A stretch of DNA of 64,000 nt from Impatiens glandulifera (GCF_907164915.1 NC_061862.1:85360846-85424845); one strand, 5' to 3'. Counted from the first letter of the stretch, positions 13,861-26,205 are shown. Notes: generated by a model from the sequence alone, not told the origin. Numbers and translations: made by a program.

Positions 13861-14836
13861 TTTGCGTCTGGCCCGGCCGAAGGTAATGCAACCAATGCAA
13901 TTGCATGGCCTCGCTTATATAATATTATTAATTATATATTATGTATTATAAAATATTTATTTTGCCGTATAATATCATATTACTTTCTATTTACCTCCGG
14001 CTAATTTTTCTTTTCTCTATATTATATATGATAATGTATTTTTTTCTCCCTTCGTATTATATAATAATACATTATTTATTTTTCTTATCATATTATATAT
14101 AATATAATATTATTGGAAATTTATAGAATTTTTTTATCATTAATATATGAATATTGAGTTCATTTTCTATCTTTTATTATAACTCTTTTACATCATTAAC
14201 TCTAATTATATTATTTATATTGTAACTGTCTTTTTTTTTTCTAATATTTTTTTTTTATCATAAATCCAACTTTATAATAAAAAATAAAATTAAATCATCT
14301 TCAAGTTTATAAAGATGGTGAAAATCATCTCTGAGGTTACATTTTAATTCCCATAAATTTTTTTACAACGTTTTAGGATCGGTTTGAGCAATTTGAATAA
14401 TATGAAGAACTTTTTGGATTTTTATTCATTGAAAAATTTAAAAATATTAGTGAAGAGCCATAGTTGAAAGATTGTACTAAATTAGAAAATTTCTTAAAAC
14501 ACAACTAATAAATGAACATTAATGGTGATAAATTATTTAAAGAGTTTAGTAATAATTGAAAATTTTGTCTAAAAAAATGTAAGTACGAGTATTTTTGTTG
14601 AATCTAATAGTACTAGTTAATTGATAAATTATTAGGATATATATTTTTTTACAATTTATTATATTAATATTTTTAATATATATTTTGAAATATTTTATAT
14701 ACTAGTTAATATTGTTATATATATTTAATATGTTTTTTTTATAAAATGTATAATTATTATATTTATTTTAATTTTATAAGGTCACAAATTTTAAATTTAC
14801 ATTACATTGAGTCTCCCAATTCTTGGGGCCGACCGT
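13861..14836 (+). mobile_element. Degenerate hAT element with transposase relic (ZMYM1-like class)
   Basis: GGCCCGGCCGAAGG near 13871 and its rough inverse near 14820-14836 (minus strand CGGTCGGCCCCAAG) are probable ends. Between them, about 14370-14560 read on the plus strand encodes a stop-ridden peptide (RFEQFE-stop-YEELFGFLF, then LKDCTKLENFLKH, then INGDKLFKEF). It matches in order the segment at 17020-17190 of the neighbouring hAT relic. It lacks the C-terminal dimerisation motif seen there. Boundaries are approximate because no 8-bp target duplication is visible. Confidence 0.55.
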
Positions 14837-16275
14837 AGTTCTGATTAAATATTTAAATATGTTTGCGGGTAATTTGTTTAATCTCACGTAAAAAAAAAAA
14901 AAAAAAAAAAAGTGGAATTCAGTGTTTAAAAAAATATATATATTTGTTTTTAATGTTTGTATTTTTACCTCCACACACACACAAATAATTGTTGCTTTGT
15001 AGAAAGTAATGACCATTTCATACAAGCCCAATGCATCCACGACCCAAAAGAAGATGGTCACCAGCCCAATCATTGATTCAAGGTTTAATTTTCTTATTTC
15101 TTTCTTCTATTTGAAATATGAATGTTATTTTTATTTTATCCATGCACAAAACTAAGAAACTACAAAACAAAGGTTCAAACACACAGAGAAGTCGTTGGAT
15201 ACAGAAGAAATTTGAATGTTATTATACTTCTTTTGAAGTAATTATATATTCACTATTTTTTAAATCTTTTAGTTTGTTTCAGATAATTTCCATTTCTGTA
15301 AATAACCTTCTAGTTATGCTGATTGTCCATCCCTATATGATTTCGATTAAAAATAAAAGAAAAAAAATATTGTGAATGGTCAATAGTATGAAACCATTTA
15401 AAATCAAAATTTTATTTAAAATCGTTGTTAAACTCGTAAAATGAGTATAATACTATTATGGTTATTTATATATATAATTAAGTATTTTTATATTTTGTTA
15501 TTTTAAAAAAAAAATTATAAAATTAATTAAAAAATAATAATTAATTAATTTGAAATAATTATTATGCTTTTTTTTTCAAATTTATAAATATAAATTCAAA
15601 TTTTTCGTAAAATCGTCGTAAATCGTGACAATCTTATAAAATCGTAAAATCCTATTATCTAAATTTAAAATGAACTTGTTTAGATTATGATTTATATAAA
15701 TCAAATTCGTTAGTCAACTCTAGAATCAATTTTAAGAGTCAATTTAATAGATTTACCCACAACCATAATTATGTCTAATTACTTTGATATAAAATATTTT
15801 TAATAGTAACTAAGTATGAAATATTTAGTTTTCTATAAATAAAATATCAACTAAGTGAGTTATTAATGCATATTTTTAAAAACAGAATGCAATGAAATAA
15901 TTTTAACTAATTTCATAATCAAGATAGATAATTTTTAAAAATATATATAGATAATTTAATAGTAGTGGTGGTGTATATAATGGTTCCTTGTTATCAAGCA
16001 TCTTATCAATTTTGCCATGTTTTTTGCGAACCCCCATCTAAATAGAAAAGCATATTAATATTATATTCTCTTTATATAAAAATATAGGTCAATATTTTTA
16101 AATCACAGTCGTAAAGAATATTATAATATTTTCTCCTCTTTGTAGGATAATTCTAAAGAGAACCCACTTTAACAACCTAAAGAGATTTCATTCCATCTTT
16201 TAAATATTTCATATTATAATGTCGACATCACAATTATTCTTTTTTCGAAAATTATATGGTATAATAATATAATTA
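14837..16275. other. Intergenic sequence with a poly(A) tract
   Basis: An A-run of about 22 bases lies at 14889-14911. The rest is AT-rich and without a supported gene. Confidence 0.5.
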
Positions 16276-16693
16276 GTCTCTGTTTGGTTAGAAGTATTAT
16301 GTATATAGGTACAAATGATAAGGATATTAATTGTATAGGGGTATTGAGAGGTATAAATTATATATATATGTTATATGTGTTTAGTTGAAAGTATAAAAAA
16401 AAATATAAATTATATGATTTTTATTATTTTGTGTTTGGTTGGTTATATAAAAATGTAGTGAAAGTATGAAAGACTATTTAACTCTTTTTATATAAATTAT
16501 TTTTAATTATTATTTTAATATTTATTGAAACTTATTGTTTTATTTTGTTTAATTGTATTGTAAATGATGTTTATAGTCACTAATTTCTTATATTCTTATT
16601 TTCCTTGAATGAATTGTAAAAGTTGCAGGCCGACCCATCTATGCAAAGGGCCACCATAACAATTATATATATATATATAAAAAAACATTAACA

Positions 16694-16751
16694 AGTGGTA
16701 AGTATTCTCGCCTGTCACGTGGGTGACCTGGGTTCGATCCCTGGCAACGGC
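16694..16751 (+). pseudogene. 5'-truncated tRNA-Asp (GUC) pseudogene
   Basis: From AGTGGTAAGTATTC onward the sequence follows plant tRNA-Asp. It has a D-arm with its A box, an anticodon arm with anticodon GTC at 16714-16716, a variable region GTGAC, a T-arm with GGTTCGATCC, and the 3' acceptor strand CAACGGC. Both the anticodon and T stems still pair, using G-T wobbles. The 5' acceptor strand and the first bases of the D-arm are replaced by A-rich sequence, so no acceptor stem can form. A second B-box-like GGGTTTGATCC follows at about 16757. It is either a dead tRNA gene copy or the head of a tRNA-derived SINE. Confidence 0.75.
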
Positions 16752-17022
16752 TAATCGGGTTTGATCCCCGACAATTACATTAATTCTTTCTTATTATTTT
16801 CACCTAAATTAGTGTATTAATTAACCAATTCATAACTTAGACTACAAAAATGAACATCATAAAAAATCTAAATAAATATCAACATATTAAATCCAAAGTA
16901 AAAAATCTCAAATCTCAATTGGTAGTGTGAAGGCACTTATTGCATTCTTTAGAGATCAAGAATCCTTCAAAATTCATTACTTTTTATACATAATTGATGA
17001 AACAATCGGTTCATTGGAGAAA

Positions 17023-17506
17023 AGGTTTGAATAATATGAGGAGACATTTGGGTTCTTATATACGGCATAGAAACTAAAGTCCTTGGATTCTGTTAACCTA
17101 AAAAGAAGCTATAACAACCTTAAGAAGAAGCTGGAGAATGGTCACACTTCTGACATTAACGGTGAGGATTTATTAAATGAATTGGGACTATTACAAAAAC
17201 ATTTACCAAATGAGTTTGATTCAACAAGTGCAATCCTAAATTTCTTGAAAAGAGTTAATTGTTATCCTACTAGTTATCTTACATATAGAATTATGTCAAC
17301 AGTTTCAGTGACAGTAGCATCAGCTAAAAGAAGCTTTTCAAACCTAAAAATATTGAAATTTTACTTGCGTTCGACCATGTCACAAAAAGACTAAATGCTT
17401 TGACTTTGATTTCTATTGAACATGAGTTCTTGGAAAAGTTTGACTATGATAGGTTAATTGATGATTTCGCATTTAAGAGTGCAAGAAGATCAATTTTCAG
17501 AAAATA
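17023..17506 (+). pseudogene. hAT transposase C-terminal fragment (dimerisation domain)
   Basis: One open stretch (17083-17394) encodes DSVNLKRSYNNLKKKLENG, later LLQKHLP and VTVASAKRSFSNLKILKFYL followed by RSTMSQ. This is the hAT dimerisation motif (usually P-x-[ST]-x-A-x-AERSFSxLK...LRSTM) of the ZMYM1-like transposase class of plants. After a frame change it continues with ISIEHEFLEKFDYDRLIDDF. Upstream stops occur within FE-stop-YEETFGFLY. The BED finger and DDE core are absent. It is a non-functional relic within the nested hAT element. Confidence 0.85.
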
Positions 17507-18340
17507 GTATTGCATTTACTGATTCAAATTGGTAAAATTATAGTAGAATTGTATTATGTCGTGTCTTTGTAATAGATTCAGACTTTTGGTCATTTCTTTT
17601 GAAAATAATGTAACAAGAGTATTTGTTATTGAAGTAAATTCAATAAGCTTTACCATAAAATTTGCCTTGATTTTTTTATCTTTTTGCTATTGTGATCTTA
17701 ATTGTTGGTATGCATAAATATTTATTTATGCTATTATGTTTGTAGTTTTGGTGTTTTTCTTTTTTTGAGTACTTAGGGCCGCATTTGATATCTCGCACAA
17801 GGCCTTCAAACATATTGGGCCGGCACTAACTAGTTGGGCCGTGGCGATTCCAATTCCAATAGTTTCTGCAGCACAAACCATAAGGATTATGAGTTAAACA
17901 TATAGAGCCTCCCAGACAAACATCAAAAATGGCTTTGAAGGATTTTCAATGAAACAATTGAAACCATAAGCCTTCTACTTGCAAGATACAAGATATGTCA
18001 TTGAAATAATTTCATCTACCAGATAGACATGGAATTATGCGTCATCTCTTCCAATACTCCTTTTGAATTAGATCATTCATCTCATGCTTATGGATAATAG
18101 ATATCAAAACCAACTTTTGTTATGATAACTCTGGCAAATGAAGGAAAGATGAAAATACATGAAAATGAAGGAAAGGGGTAATAAGAAGATGAAGGAAGAG
18201 AAAAAAAAAAGATTAGAATAAAAACTTTAGTAAAAGTTTGTAATTAGTTTCTATTTATAACTAATATAAAGTATAATTTGTAACCAAATATATTGTATTC
18301 AAACCAAACGGAGGCTTACTATTAAAAAGTATTCAACTAA

Positions 18341-18604
18341 GGTCTTGTTAGAATTGTAGTTTTTTAAAAAACCTAAAGAGGAAAAAAAATAATGATTGAT
18401 GATGATTTTGAGGAGGTCATGATTATTTTTGGTAAAAAGACTAAAAGGGTATTAATATATATGAATAAAATAAAAAAATAATAATTTAAAATAGAGGATA
18501 TTTTAGTATTTTGGTTAATGAAATGAGTGATATGATTGTTGAGAAGTGATTGATTGAAAAAATGATTTGGGATGAGTTTTGTAAAACCCAAAGAGAACAA
18601 GGCC
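18341..18604. mobile_element. Tourist-like MITE (GGCCTTGTT family)
   Basis: 264 bp bounded by GGTCTTGTT and inverted AACAAGGCC, with a perfect TAA duplication (18338-18340 and 18605-18607). The interior (AAAGGGTATTAATATAT, TTTTAGTATTTTGGTTAATG) recurs in inverted orientation at 18730-18990 and 41214-41464, and in the same orientation near 54207-54480. Confidence 0.8.
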
Positions 18605-18729
18605 TAAGATATAAAAATAAATTTATTTTCATTTATTATAAAAAAAATTAACTAAATTAAATAAATAAAATTAAAAATTTTAAATCATACTTCAAACCAA
18701 AATATTTTGAAATAATATAAAACATACAT

Positions 18730-18990
18730 AAAAATATTTAGTTTAAGTCTTTAAAATTCAACTATAATCAAATATAATTTTATTATTTTCTCATCTATTA
18801 CATTACTTAATTCATCAATTAAAATACTAAAATACTTTATATTTTTTTCTTAAATAATATTTTATTATTATATATTAATACCCTTTAAACTTTTTTATAA
18901 AAAAAATAAATAAAAAATAATAATTCTTCAAAATCACCCCCCAAAACATTATTTAAATAATTCAAAAAAATAACATCATAAAGAACTTTA
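18730..18990. mobile_element. Second, inverted copy of the GGCCTTGTT MITE family
   Basis: Carries the family core in the opposite orientation to 18341-18604 (AATACTAAAATACTTTATATT, then TTAATACCCTTTAAAC, then TTCTTCAAAATCACC). The pair forms an imperfect inverted duplication with a spacer of about 125 bp. Its ends are degraded and no target duplication was found. Confidence 0.55.
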
Positions 18991-19327
18991 ATCAATAACT
19001 CATGATCCATTAATAACATGACTATGATCATGTTTGACCCCAAGGAAAGCTAATAGGGCTGGTGGGCTGGCTGACCCAATACAAACAAACTGATCATTGG
19101 CTTAAGAGGGGTTGGTCCATCAATAATAGGCTCATTGTGGTAGAAATAATATAAGAGAATAATGTAACTGCAGAACAAATCATGAGCTAACACTAACCAA
19201 AACATCTTTAGACTGATAATTGAAAACTTGATGGCCATTCTTCCAAGTGAAATATAATAATAATAATAATCCAATGCCTAGATCATGAAGATTGACATAT
19301 TTAAAAAACCATTCATTCCAATCCATA

Positions 19328-21733
19328 CTATGCTTTTGCTTTTCCTGCCTGGAGAGATTGAAGTCTTTGTTGCAACTTTAAGACCTGTAAGGAAGCAAAA
19401 ATATATGCCAACCAACTTTTCAGTTACATGTTAAATAAGTTTTCCCGGTCACTAATCTAAACAATAGAGAATAAAGTGAAGGAATGAAAGCAATATTTAG
19501 CGAAGTTCAACCAATAATGATTACTTTCTCTGGAGGAAACATATTTGTCTGCTAACAGATCACATTTGGAAATTATGGTCCAAGTAACCCTAACTAACAA
19601 AGTCGATATACTAGATTATTTTTACCCCCAACTGATTAACTACAAATATAAGCCATAGACGACAATAGGCCATTATCATGACCAAAAGAAAGAAAGCATT
19701 TGACAACTTCTCTTATATTCGGTAGCTATCCAATAGGGAAGGCCAACTGTTTCAATCACCATCATTCAACAAGGAATGCTCCCGAACTAACTCAAAAACA
19801 GATTGTTAACATATAGAATCACAATTATATATGCCATTCTCTTAAACAATGTCAAACTTTTAATAGTTTCTCCTAAGTTCACAATGTCCTTTTTTTTCAA
19901 AGAAAAATAAATAGGTTTTCCTCAGTTAAACTTCATGCCCAAAGAGAAATAAGGAGGGAGAAATTCTATTGTTTCTCTTTAATGTTTGAAAATGCTAGAC
20001 AATGTAATAGATCAAGCTTCTAGCTTGAAAGGGAAACTTGCTGTGAGCCAATTAGAAGAAGCTTCTGCTCTATATGTATGCTCTTAGAGCTTGTTTGATG
20101 TAGTTTCTTTAAAAAATAAAAATAAACTGTTTGATGTAATTCAATTTGTCGGTTTGATAGAATTGGAATGAGAATTCTAACTACAACTCTAATTCCAAAT
20201 CCCCTCATTCACACAGCATAAGGGTAATTTGATTGATGATTTGAATGGTGAAGTGATTAATGATGGGATAAGGAACTATATGGATTAAGTCCAAATAACC
20301 TTTCATCAAAAAAGGCATTATGTTTGTCATTCTCACAAAAGGAATTCTTCTAGGACCCGCAACAAAGTGATAACAACGAAACACTTAATTATCAAACAAG
20401 ACTAATTCTTCAGTTAAGTTTATGGATATATAATGTACAAATAAACTATAAGCCATCTTACTGAATTTTGCTTCCCCCTGTTAACCATCTTCCTAGTGAA
20501 ATTCATTGAAATTAATAATCAAGAGGATCCTTCTAGAGTAATTTGAGTTTCATCAAGGATCAGTTTAATACTTAAAACACCAAAATTTCAGAATCTTTAA
20601 TTGAACTCTGTATACTAAGCATTTTCAAGCTTACGAGAATAAAGATTGAAATGCCTAGGGTCCAGAATTTATGCCACAAATGAAATACAAGATCAGGCAC
20701 AACAAGTATTGTTAGGATGTATAATAAAATTCTATCCTATTGTAACTGAAAAAATGATTTACCAAATAGTCTTGAGAAAATCATTATCATGTTTTCATTA
20801 ACATATATTTCTATCTTTGCCAATTTAATTTTGCTGATGTACTGTTACTACCTAGAATCATCAGCTACATAGGTAGAATCTAGAATATCTCACAAAGCCA
20901 AAAGGTGTGATGCTAGCTAACAAATAAAAACAAATTTGAATCATATGGAGAATAAGGGTTACAGACCGCATCTTTCTTGCTGTTCTGCTTTTCATCCAGA
21001 TCTTGCAGAGTTCCATCCAGACGCTTCCTGTTGAGGGTTTAGAGAAGCAATTCAATCATCAGTTGCAATGCATAATCGATTAACAAACAATAGAGGAAAT
21101 ACAACACAATTAGAAGCAGTCATGCTTCAACCAACATATGACACAATACCCATGAAACAATCATTCAAAATGAAGACAAAGATAGCCACCAAGAAACTTA
21201 AAGCTTGGAGAAGATATTTCAGCTAAAAACATATTGAAAAAGAGAAGAATGAATGGTAAGGAAAAGTACAATTCGGCAGTGATATAATCAATACGCTTGC
21301 GAACATTGGCATTAGCCTCTGCCATATCCTGCTTGACAAGTACAGGGCCTATCAATTTGTACACATTGGCATCTTCTTTCAACAGATCCAGTTCCTTCAA
21401 CCCAGAAACCCAAAAACCTCAATTAATTACCAAATACACTATAATAAAACATAAACGGCGATGCATAGAAAATAATAATAAAAGTGAAACCTTTAGAACA
21501 AGCTCGTTCTCTCCGAGCTGTATGGTATACTTTTTCCTGACTTGGTGGTTTTTCGCGATTTCTGAATAATAGAAAATGGAGTGGATGCACATGAAATCGA
21601 AGAAGCACCAGAAACGTTGTTGAATTGAAAGAAAAAAAAAGAAAAAGTTCTAACCTTTCTGAAGCTTGCTGAGATCATTGGCCTTGTTCTCAAGTTCTCT
21701 TTGTAAATCTCGTACAGCACTCGACGATGCCAT
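19328..21733 (-). CDS. PFD6: Prefoldin subunit 6
   Basis: This is a beta-type subunit of the hexameric prefoldin co-chaperone. Prefoldin captures nascent actin and tubulin in the cytosol and hands them to the CCT chaperonin. CDS is complement(join(19328..19384, 20967..21027, 21270..21394, 21491..21561, 21655..21733)), with GT-AG introns and intact phase throughout, giving 130 aa; the plant family is about 129 aa. The N-terminal coiled coil contains LQRELENKANDLSKLQK. The beta-hairpin region contains YTIQLGENELVLKELDLLKE and VYKLIGPVLVKQD. The C-terminal coiled coil runs from ANVRKRIDYITAELKRLDG to LKLQQRLQSLQAGKAKA. The last exon is only 57 bp and lies behind a 1.58-kb intron. It was found by matching the expected C-terminus, and the phase confirms it. 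Expression is presumably constitutive. Confidence 0.95.
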
Positions 21734-24700
21734 GAATCTCTCCCCCTCTTCAGCTTCCAGTCCTCGTCAATGTCTATTGCCCGTCATCTAGGGCAATGCA
21801 CCAGATTGGTGCAAGAATGTATTTACCATTTTGTCCTAATTCTATTTGAAAACCCCGGCCCAGCACAAATTACTAAATTAATAAAATAAAAAACTTTATA
21901 AATATATTTTAATATACTAAAAAATTATATTATTATAAAAAATTATATTTAATACTCTTATAAAATATAAAAATATTTATATATAATTATAATATTATAT
22001 ATATATTTAAGACAATCAGATTAAGGAGACCAGTAAAAAAGTACATTCTTTCTTACATCTTTTTTACATACACCTATTTTTGTTATATTTTTGTTATTTT
22101 GTTGGATATAATATTATATCAATAAATAACATTTAATCATATTTTATATTCACTGGCCTAAAAGTTAAGACGATTAATATAATTGTTATGTTTATTTGAA
22201 TAATTTTCATATTTTTTAATTCATTTTTATTTAATATACTTTATTTTCATTTTTATTTAATATAAAATTTATTAATAATTTTTAAATAATATAATTCTAT
22301 TTTTATTAAACAAAACTATTATAAATAAAATAATAAATATTTATTAATTATTGGAAATATACTTTAATATTATTTTATAATATTTATTTATAATTAGTTT
22401 TTAAATATTTATTTGTTTGGAGGAATTGGATCTGGAAAAGGATAGATCTGGTGGTATGATATCTACTAAAACCCGATGAAATTGAGATCTAATATATTAT
22501 AATATTTTAAATTACTTATTTAACAAATATTAAAAAATAATATAATTTACAAATAAATTGTTCTCAGTATTTATTGATATTTTAAACTTATTAATTACTT
22601 TTATAAATATATTAAATAATATATATATATATATTCAAATATCAATTGAAATAATTAATTATTTTAACATTATATTTTAAAATATTTTAAATAATGATAT
22701 ATATATATATTTATTACTTCACTATTAAAATTTATTATCATAACTAATATTGAACAATTACAAAATCACTCTTAAATATGGTTAGAGTGGAATAATGTGG
22801 GAGTTTTATTTATATAGTAATCTTTCTGTCCCAAAATTGAATCAAATTAAGAATATCATATTAGCATTTATCGTCCTAACACCTGAACAAATAATACTAT
22901 ACTATTATCAATTTTAAAAAAGGTAAATTAAGTACATCTCTTATATAATCTTTAATATTAAATATATATATATATATATAAGCCCTGTATTTTCCACAAT
23001 TATACACCACATTACTCTAAAAAAAAAAGCATAATTGGCACTCTAGTTAGTGCCAAATTCTCTAATAGGAAAGTTTGTCCCTAATCTCTTAAAATAACTA
23101 ATATATTTTTTACACAAAATATTATTATTAAATAAAAATTATTATTTAATATAATTAATAACTATATTATTTTTAAACAAATATTATTAATTGAAAAGAC
23201 TAAAATAAAATGATCAATTTATTATTTAGGGCACGAATTTTAAATTTTTTTATCAAATAGAGCTAGAACTTTAAGTTGAATTATTTAAAGCTCTTTGTTT
23301 TTATTTAATATACACTTGGCATATTATTGAATTATGTATTTTTATTTTATTTTTATATAAACAAAAATATTTCTCTCTTCATCTAATTCATCATACCCAT
23401 TTTCTTCTCTTATGCTCTTCTTCTTCCATTACTATACAAATAACCAATTTAAGACCAATTCATTCATAATAGGTTTATCATTCTGCATCATTGAAAAGGA
23501 ATTAGAAACCATATTTTAAGGTGGGAGGAATCCAATATAGTAATTTTAGTAATCATAATAAAATTGAATGGACTAGAAGAAATAAAACTGATAAATAAGT
23601 AGGTTTAAGCTTCAATCTTTTAATAAAATATTCACTAACATGTGCAATTCATATGATATTAGATTATATAATTTGCTAGGTTCATTCATTCTCTTACAAC
23701 AATATGTCTAAAGATGTAAATTCCTGAGAGTGCTTGGAAAGTTGATCCAAATGGCATCACACTTGCAAATTATATGAATATTCATCTCTCCCAATAATAT
23801 CTTGCCTTCACAAAATAAGTTATTAACCACTTGACTTAAATTGTATGAGATTTTTTATACAAAATATAAATTAGGGTTTCAAAGGGCCAATCACACTAAT
23901 AAATCTTAATCTCTTACCCTCTTATCATGCTTTTCTTTATGCCTTTAGTCTCTCTTATCTATGTTTGTAGGAGTTTTCATATTAAACGAGAATGTAACAT
24001 TCACAAGTAGCTGAAATAGTTAGAATAAATAACAACTTCACCACATCTAAGATTGATTATCATCACTAAGACCTAAACATCCTATTAAATTCTTTTGAGG
24101 TAAATTCTTCATAATTAGTATTTTTTTTTTGCAGTATTGTTAATATTAAAGAATCAAGTTCAATTCTTCCTATTATCAATGAATTGGTCTTATATCGTAC
24201 CCATCTTCCGTTCAAAGAATGAGGAGATGGAATATGAAGGATTGATGGAGGAGAAGTGATGAGAAATGTAGAAGTACCTTTTGTTTAATATAAAATAAAA
24301 TAAAATTTCACAATCTAAGTAACACACCAAATATTAATTCAATAAAAATAAATAATGTCATTTCATTTAATAAAAATATTTCAATTAAAAATATATTTAA
24401 CTGAACTAACTAAATTAAATTTAAAAATACTTATTTAACTAATTAGGTGTATTAACTTATAAAATTAATAAACACCAAATTATTTATGAGGAAACCAAAC
24501 AAAATCAATACCATGTATTTTAAGAAATAATATAAAATTTGTGTAAAATTTAGTATAAAAAAAATACCAATTATTCATCAAATATGTTAAATAAAGAATG
24601 AGATTTTATAACACACTTTTTAGATACAAACTATTATTACATCTAAATGAATTTTAGAATTTTAAATCATATCCTACCCGAATGAGATTAAAATAGTTTT

Positions 24701-24869
24701 TGGACAAAGATTTGACAATGTACTTTATTTGCAAATATCCCAACTAACCTCTAATTTACTATATATATATATAATATAATATCATGATAATCATAAAAAG
24801 ATATATATAGAATTATCTTGTGTTTTATTTTATTTGTTTGTGAATTTTAAATTTTTTTATCGGTGGTAT
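21734..24869. other. Intergenic sequence upstream of PFD6
   Basis: 21734-21830 is the probable leader and promoter of PFD6. Beyond that the sequence is AT-rich with TA runs. A perfect small hairpin (TTGGCACT / AGTGCCAA around a 6-base loop) lies at 23035-23056. No gene was recognised. Confidence 0.5.
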
Positions 24870-24878
24870 ATTGTTTAA

Positions 24879-25524
24879 GAGGAATGATAGAGAGCGCGAC
24901 TGTGAGACAGAGACTGGTAGAGCGATGCCTACATGGGTTGACATGTGAAATTAATAAATAAATAAAAATATAATAATAATTAAAACACGTTTTATAGAAT
25001 ATTCTCTCTCCTTTTATTAATTAATTTCTCTCTCTTTTGTTAAATAATTTATCTCTCTTATTAAACCTAAACCCTAAATTCTAAACCCTAAACCATAAAC
25101 CCTAAACTCTAAACCCTAAACTCTAAAATCTAAATTCTAAATACTAAATTCTAAACCCTAAACCCTAATTAATATTACTGATTAGTTGAATTATGAATTT
25201 ATTTCTTTTATTTTTCTTTTATTTTTATGACTTTGATCAATTCTTTTATTTATCAAATATTTTTATGATTTTTTTTCTTCTTTTTTTTATTATTTTTTTC
25301 TATTGACTTATTAATATTTTTTTTAGTTTTATTACTTATAAATACTTATAAATAAATGTTTATCTAATATTTTTATTCTCACGATTAATAAGAAGAGGAA
25401 GAAAATAATTAATAATATGAGAGAGAAAATAATTAATAATAGGAGAGAAAATATTCCACCTGTCAACCCACGTAGGCATCGCTCTCACAGTCGCTGTCTC
25501 AAGTCGCGTTCTCTATCATTTTTC
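24879..25524. mobile_element. Mutator-like (MULE) long-inverted-repeat MITE with 9-bp target duplication
   Basis: ATTGTTTAA occurs exactly at 24870-24878 and 25525-25533, a perfect 9-bp target duplication typical of Mutator. The ends start GAGGAATGATAGAGA on the left and, read on the minus strand, GAAAAATGATAGAGA on the right. The inverted arms continue for about 150 bp, including GAGCGATGCCTAC and GGGTTGACA. There is no transposase. The core holds telomere-like repeats (separate entry). A short relative with the same ends lies at 38295-38425. Confidence 0.93.
25063..25168. repeat. Degenerate interstitial telomere-like repeat (CCCTAAA)
   Basis: About 15 head-to-tail heptamers. At least five are exact CCCTAAA, the complement of the plant telomere unit TTTAGGG; the others are one- or two-base variants such as TTCTAAA and CTCTAAA. 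The array sits between the inverted arms of the MULE-type element, so it travels with the element and need not mark an old chromosome end. Confidence 0.88.
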
Positions 25525-25533
25525 ATTGTTTAA

Positions 25534-26205
25534 TAGCTATGTTTCTTTCTTTCAAATATTTCATTCTAACTCAATATATGTTTGTAATATATTTCTTGTG
25601 ACCAATGTTTTGTTCGATTTTTTTTAAATGTAATTATATTAAAAAGTGAAATTAATTTAAAATAATTGAAATTAAAGAAAACTTAACATTAAATTTAACT
25701 AAAAATAAATAAGATTAATAATAATTTATTGAAGAATGATATTTTTAATTTTATAATTATGGCGTACTCTATTTTTATATCTCATATAAATAATGTTTTT
25801 TATATATGAAACATCTCTAAATATTCTTAAAATATAGTACTAATCTTAATTGGAATTGTGTAAATAAAATATATAGAGTTTGAAGGTAACATTAAAAATT
25901 AATAATAGTTTAAGGTCTTATTTATGACTTTATTTTTATATTATATATTTGTGGGGTGAAGCATCCAAGAGAAAGAGACTTTTGTATGAGTCATCTTGAT
26001 TCTTTTGGCGCAAACTGAAGACGAAGAAAGAATTGTTGTTGTTCGTGAATTCCAAAGCTGATTTCTTTTCTATCGGACGGAAGGGAGGGAGGTCAAACAA
26101 ATTAGGGTCATTTTTGTTTCATCATTGAGGATTCATGCTCTATCTCTTCAAATGAAAGAACCCAGTTTCTGTTCCTAATTCTAGTTCCAATTGGTGTTCT
26201 CCAGA
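25534..26205. other. Intergenic sequence and probable MraY promoter and leader
   Basis: 25534-25950 is AT-rich with no feature. From about 25955 the base composition becomes balanced, consistent with the 5' UTR of the gene starting at 26206. No TATA box could be singled out. Confidence 0.45.

Larger units (their letters stand above)
16626..17830 (+). mobile_element. Nested hAT element remnant
   Basis: Ends CAGGCCGACCCAT (left) and minus-strand GTGCCGGCCCAAT (right) are an imperfect terminal inverted repeat similar to the ends of the 13861 element. It contains a hAT transposase tail (17020-17506) and a tRNA-Asp-like relic. It is too short and too broken to be autonomous. Exact ends are uncertain to a few bases. 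Confidence 0.55.
16276..18315. mobile_element. Tourist-like element split by a nested hAT element
   Basis: The left end GTCTCTGTTTGG and right end CCAAACGGAGGC are inverted and flanked by perfect TTA duplications (16273-16275, 18316-18318), the PIF/Harbinger signature. The first 350 bp are clearly homologous to the inverse of 53350-53522 and share the GTTTGGTTAGAAGTAT end with 1302-1722. The middle (about 16626-17830) is a hAT insertion. Without it the host element would be roughly 800 bp with no coding capacity. Confidence 0.7.

Noticed and set aside
13816..14004. 62-aa plus-strand frame
   Set aside because: It lies across the end of a hAT relic and matches nothing; the hAT transposase remains are elsewhere in the element.
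20020..20208. 62-aa minus-strand frame in the PFD6 region
   Set aside because: It lies inside the long fourth intron of PFD6 and has no homology.
25063..25168. Telomere-like repeat as evidence of an ancient chromosome fusion
   Set aside because: The repeat sits wholly within a target-duplication-flanked mobile element, which explains it without a fusion.
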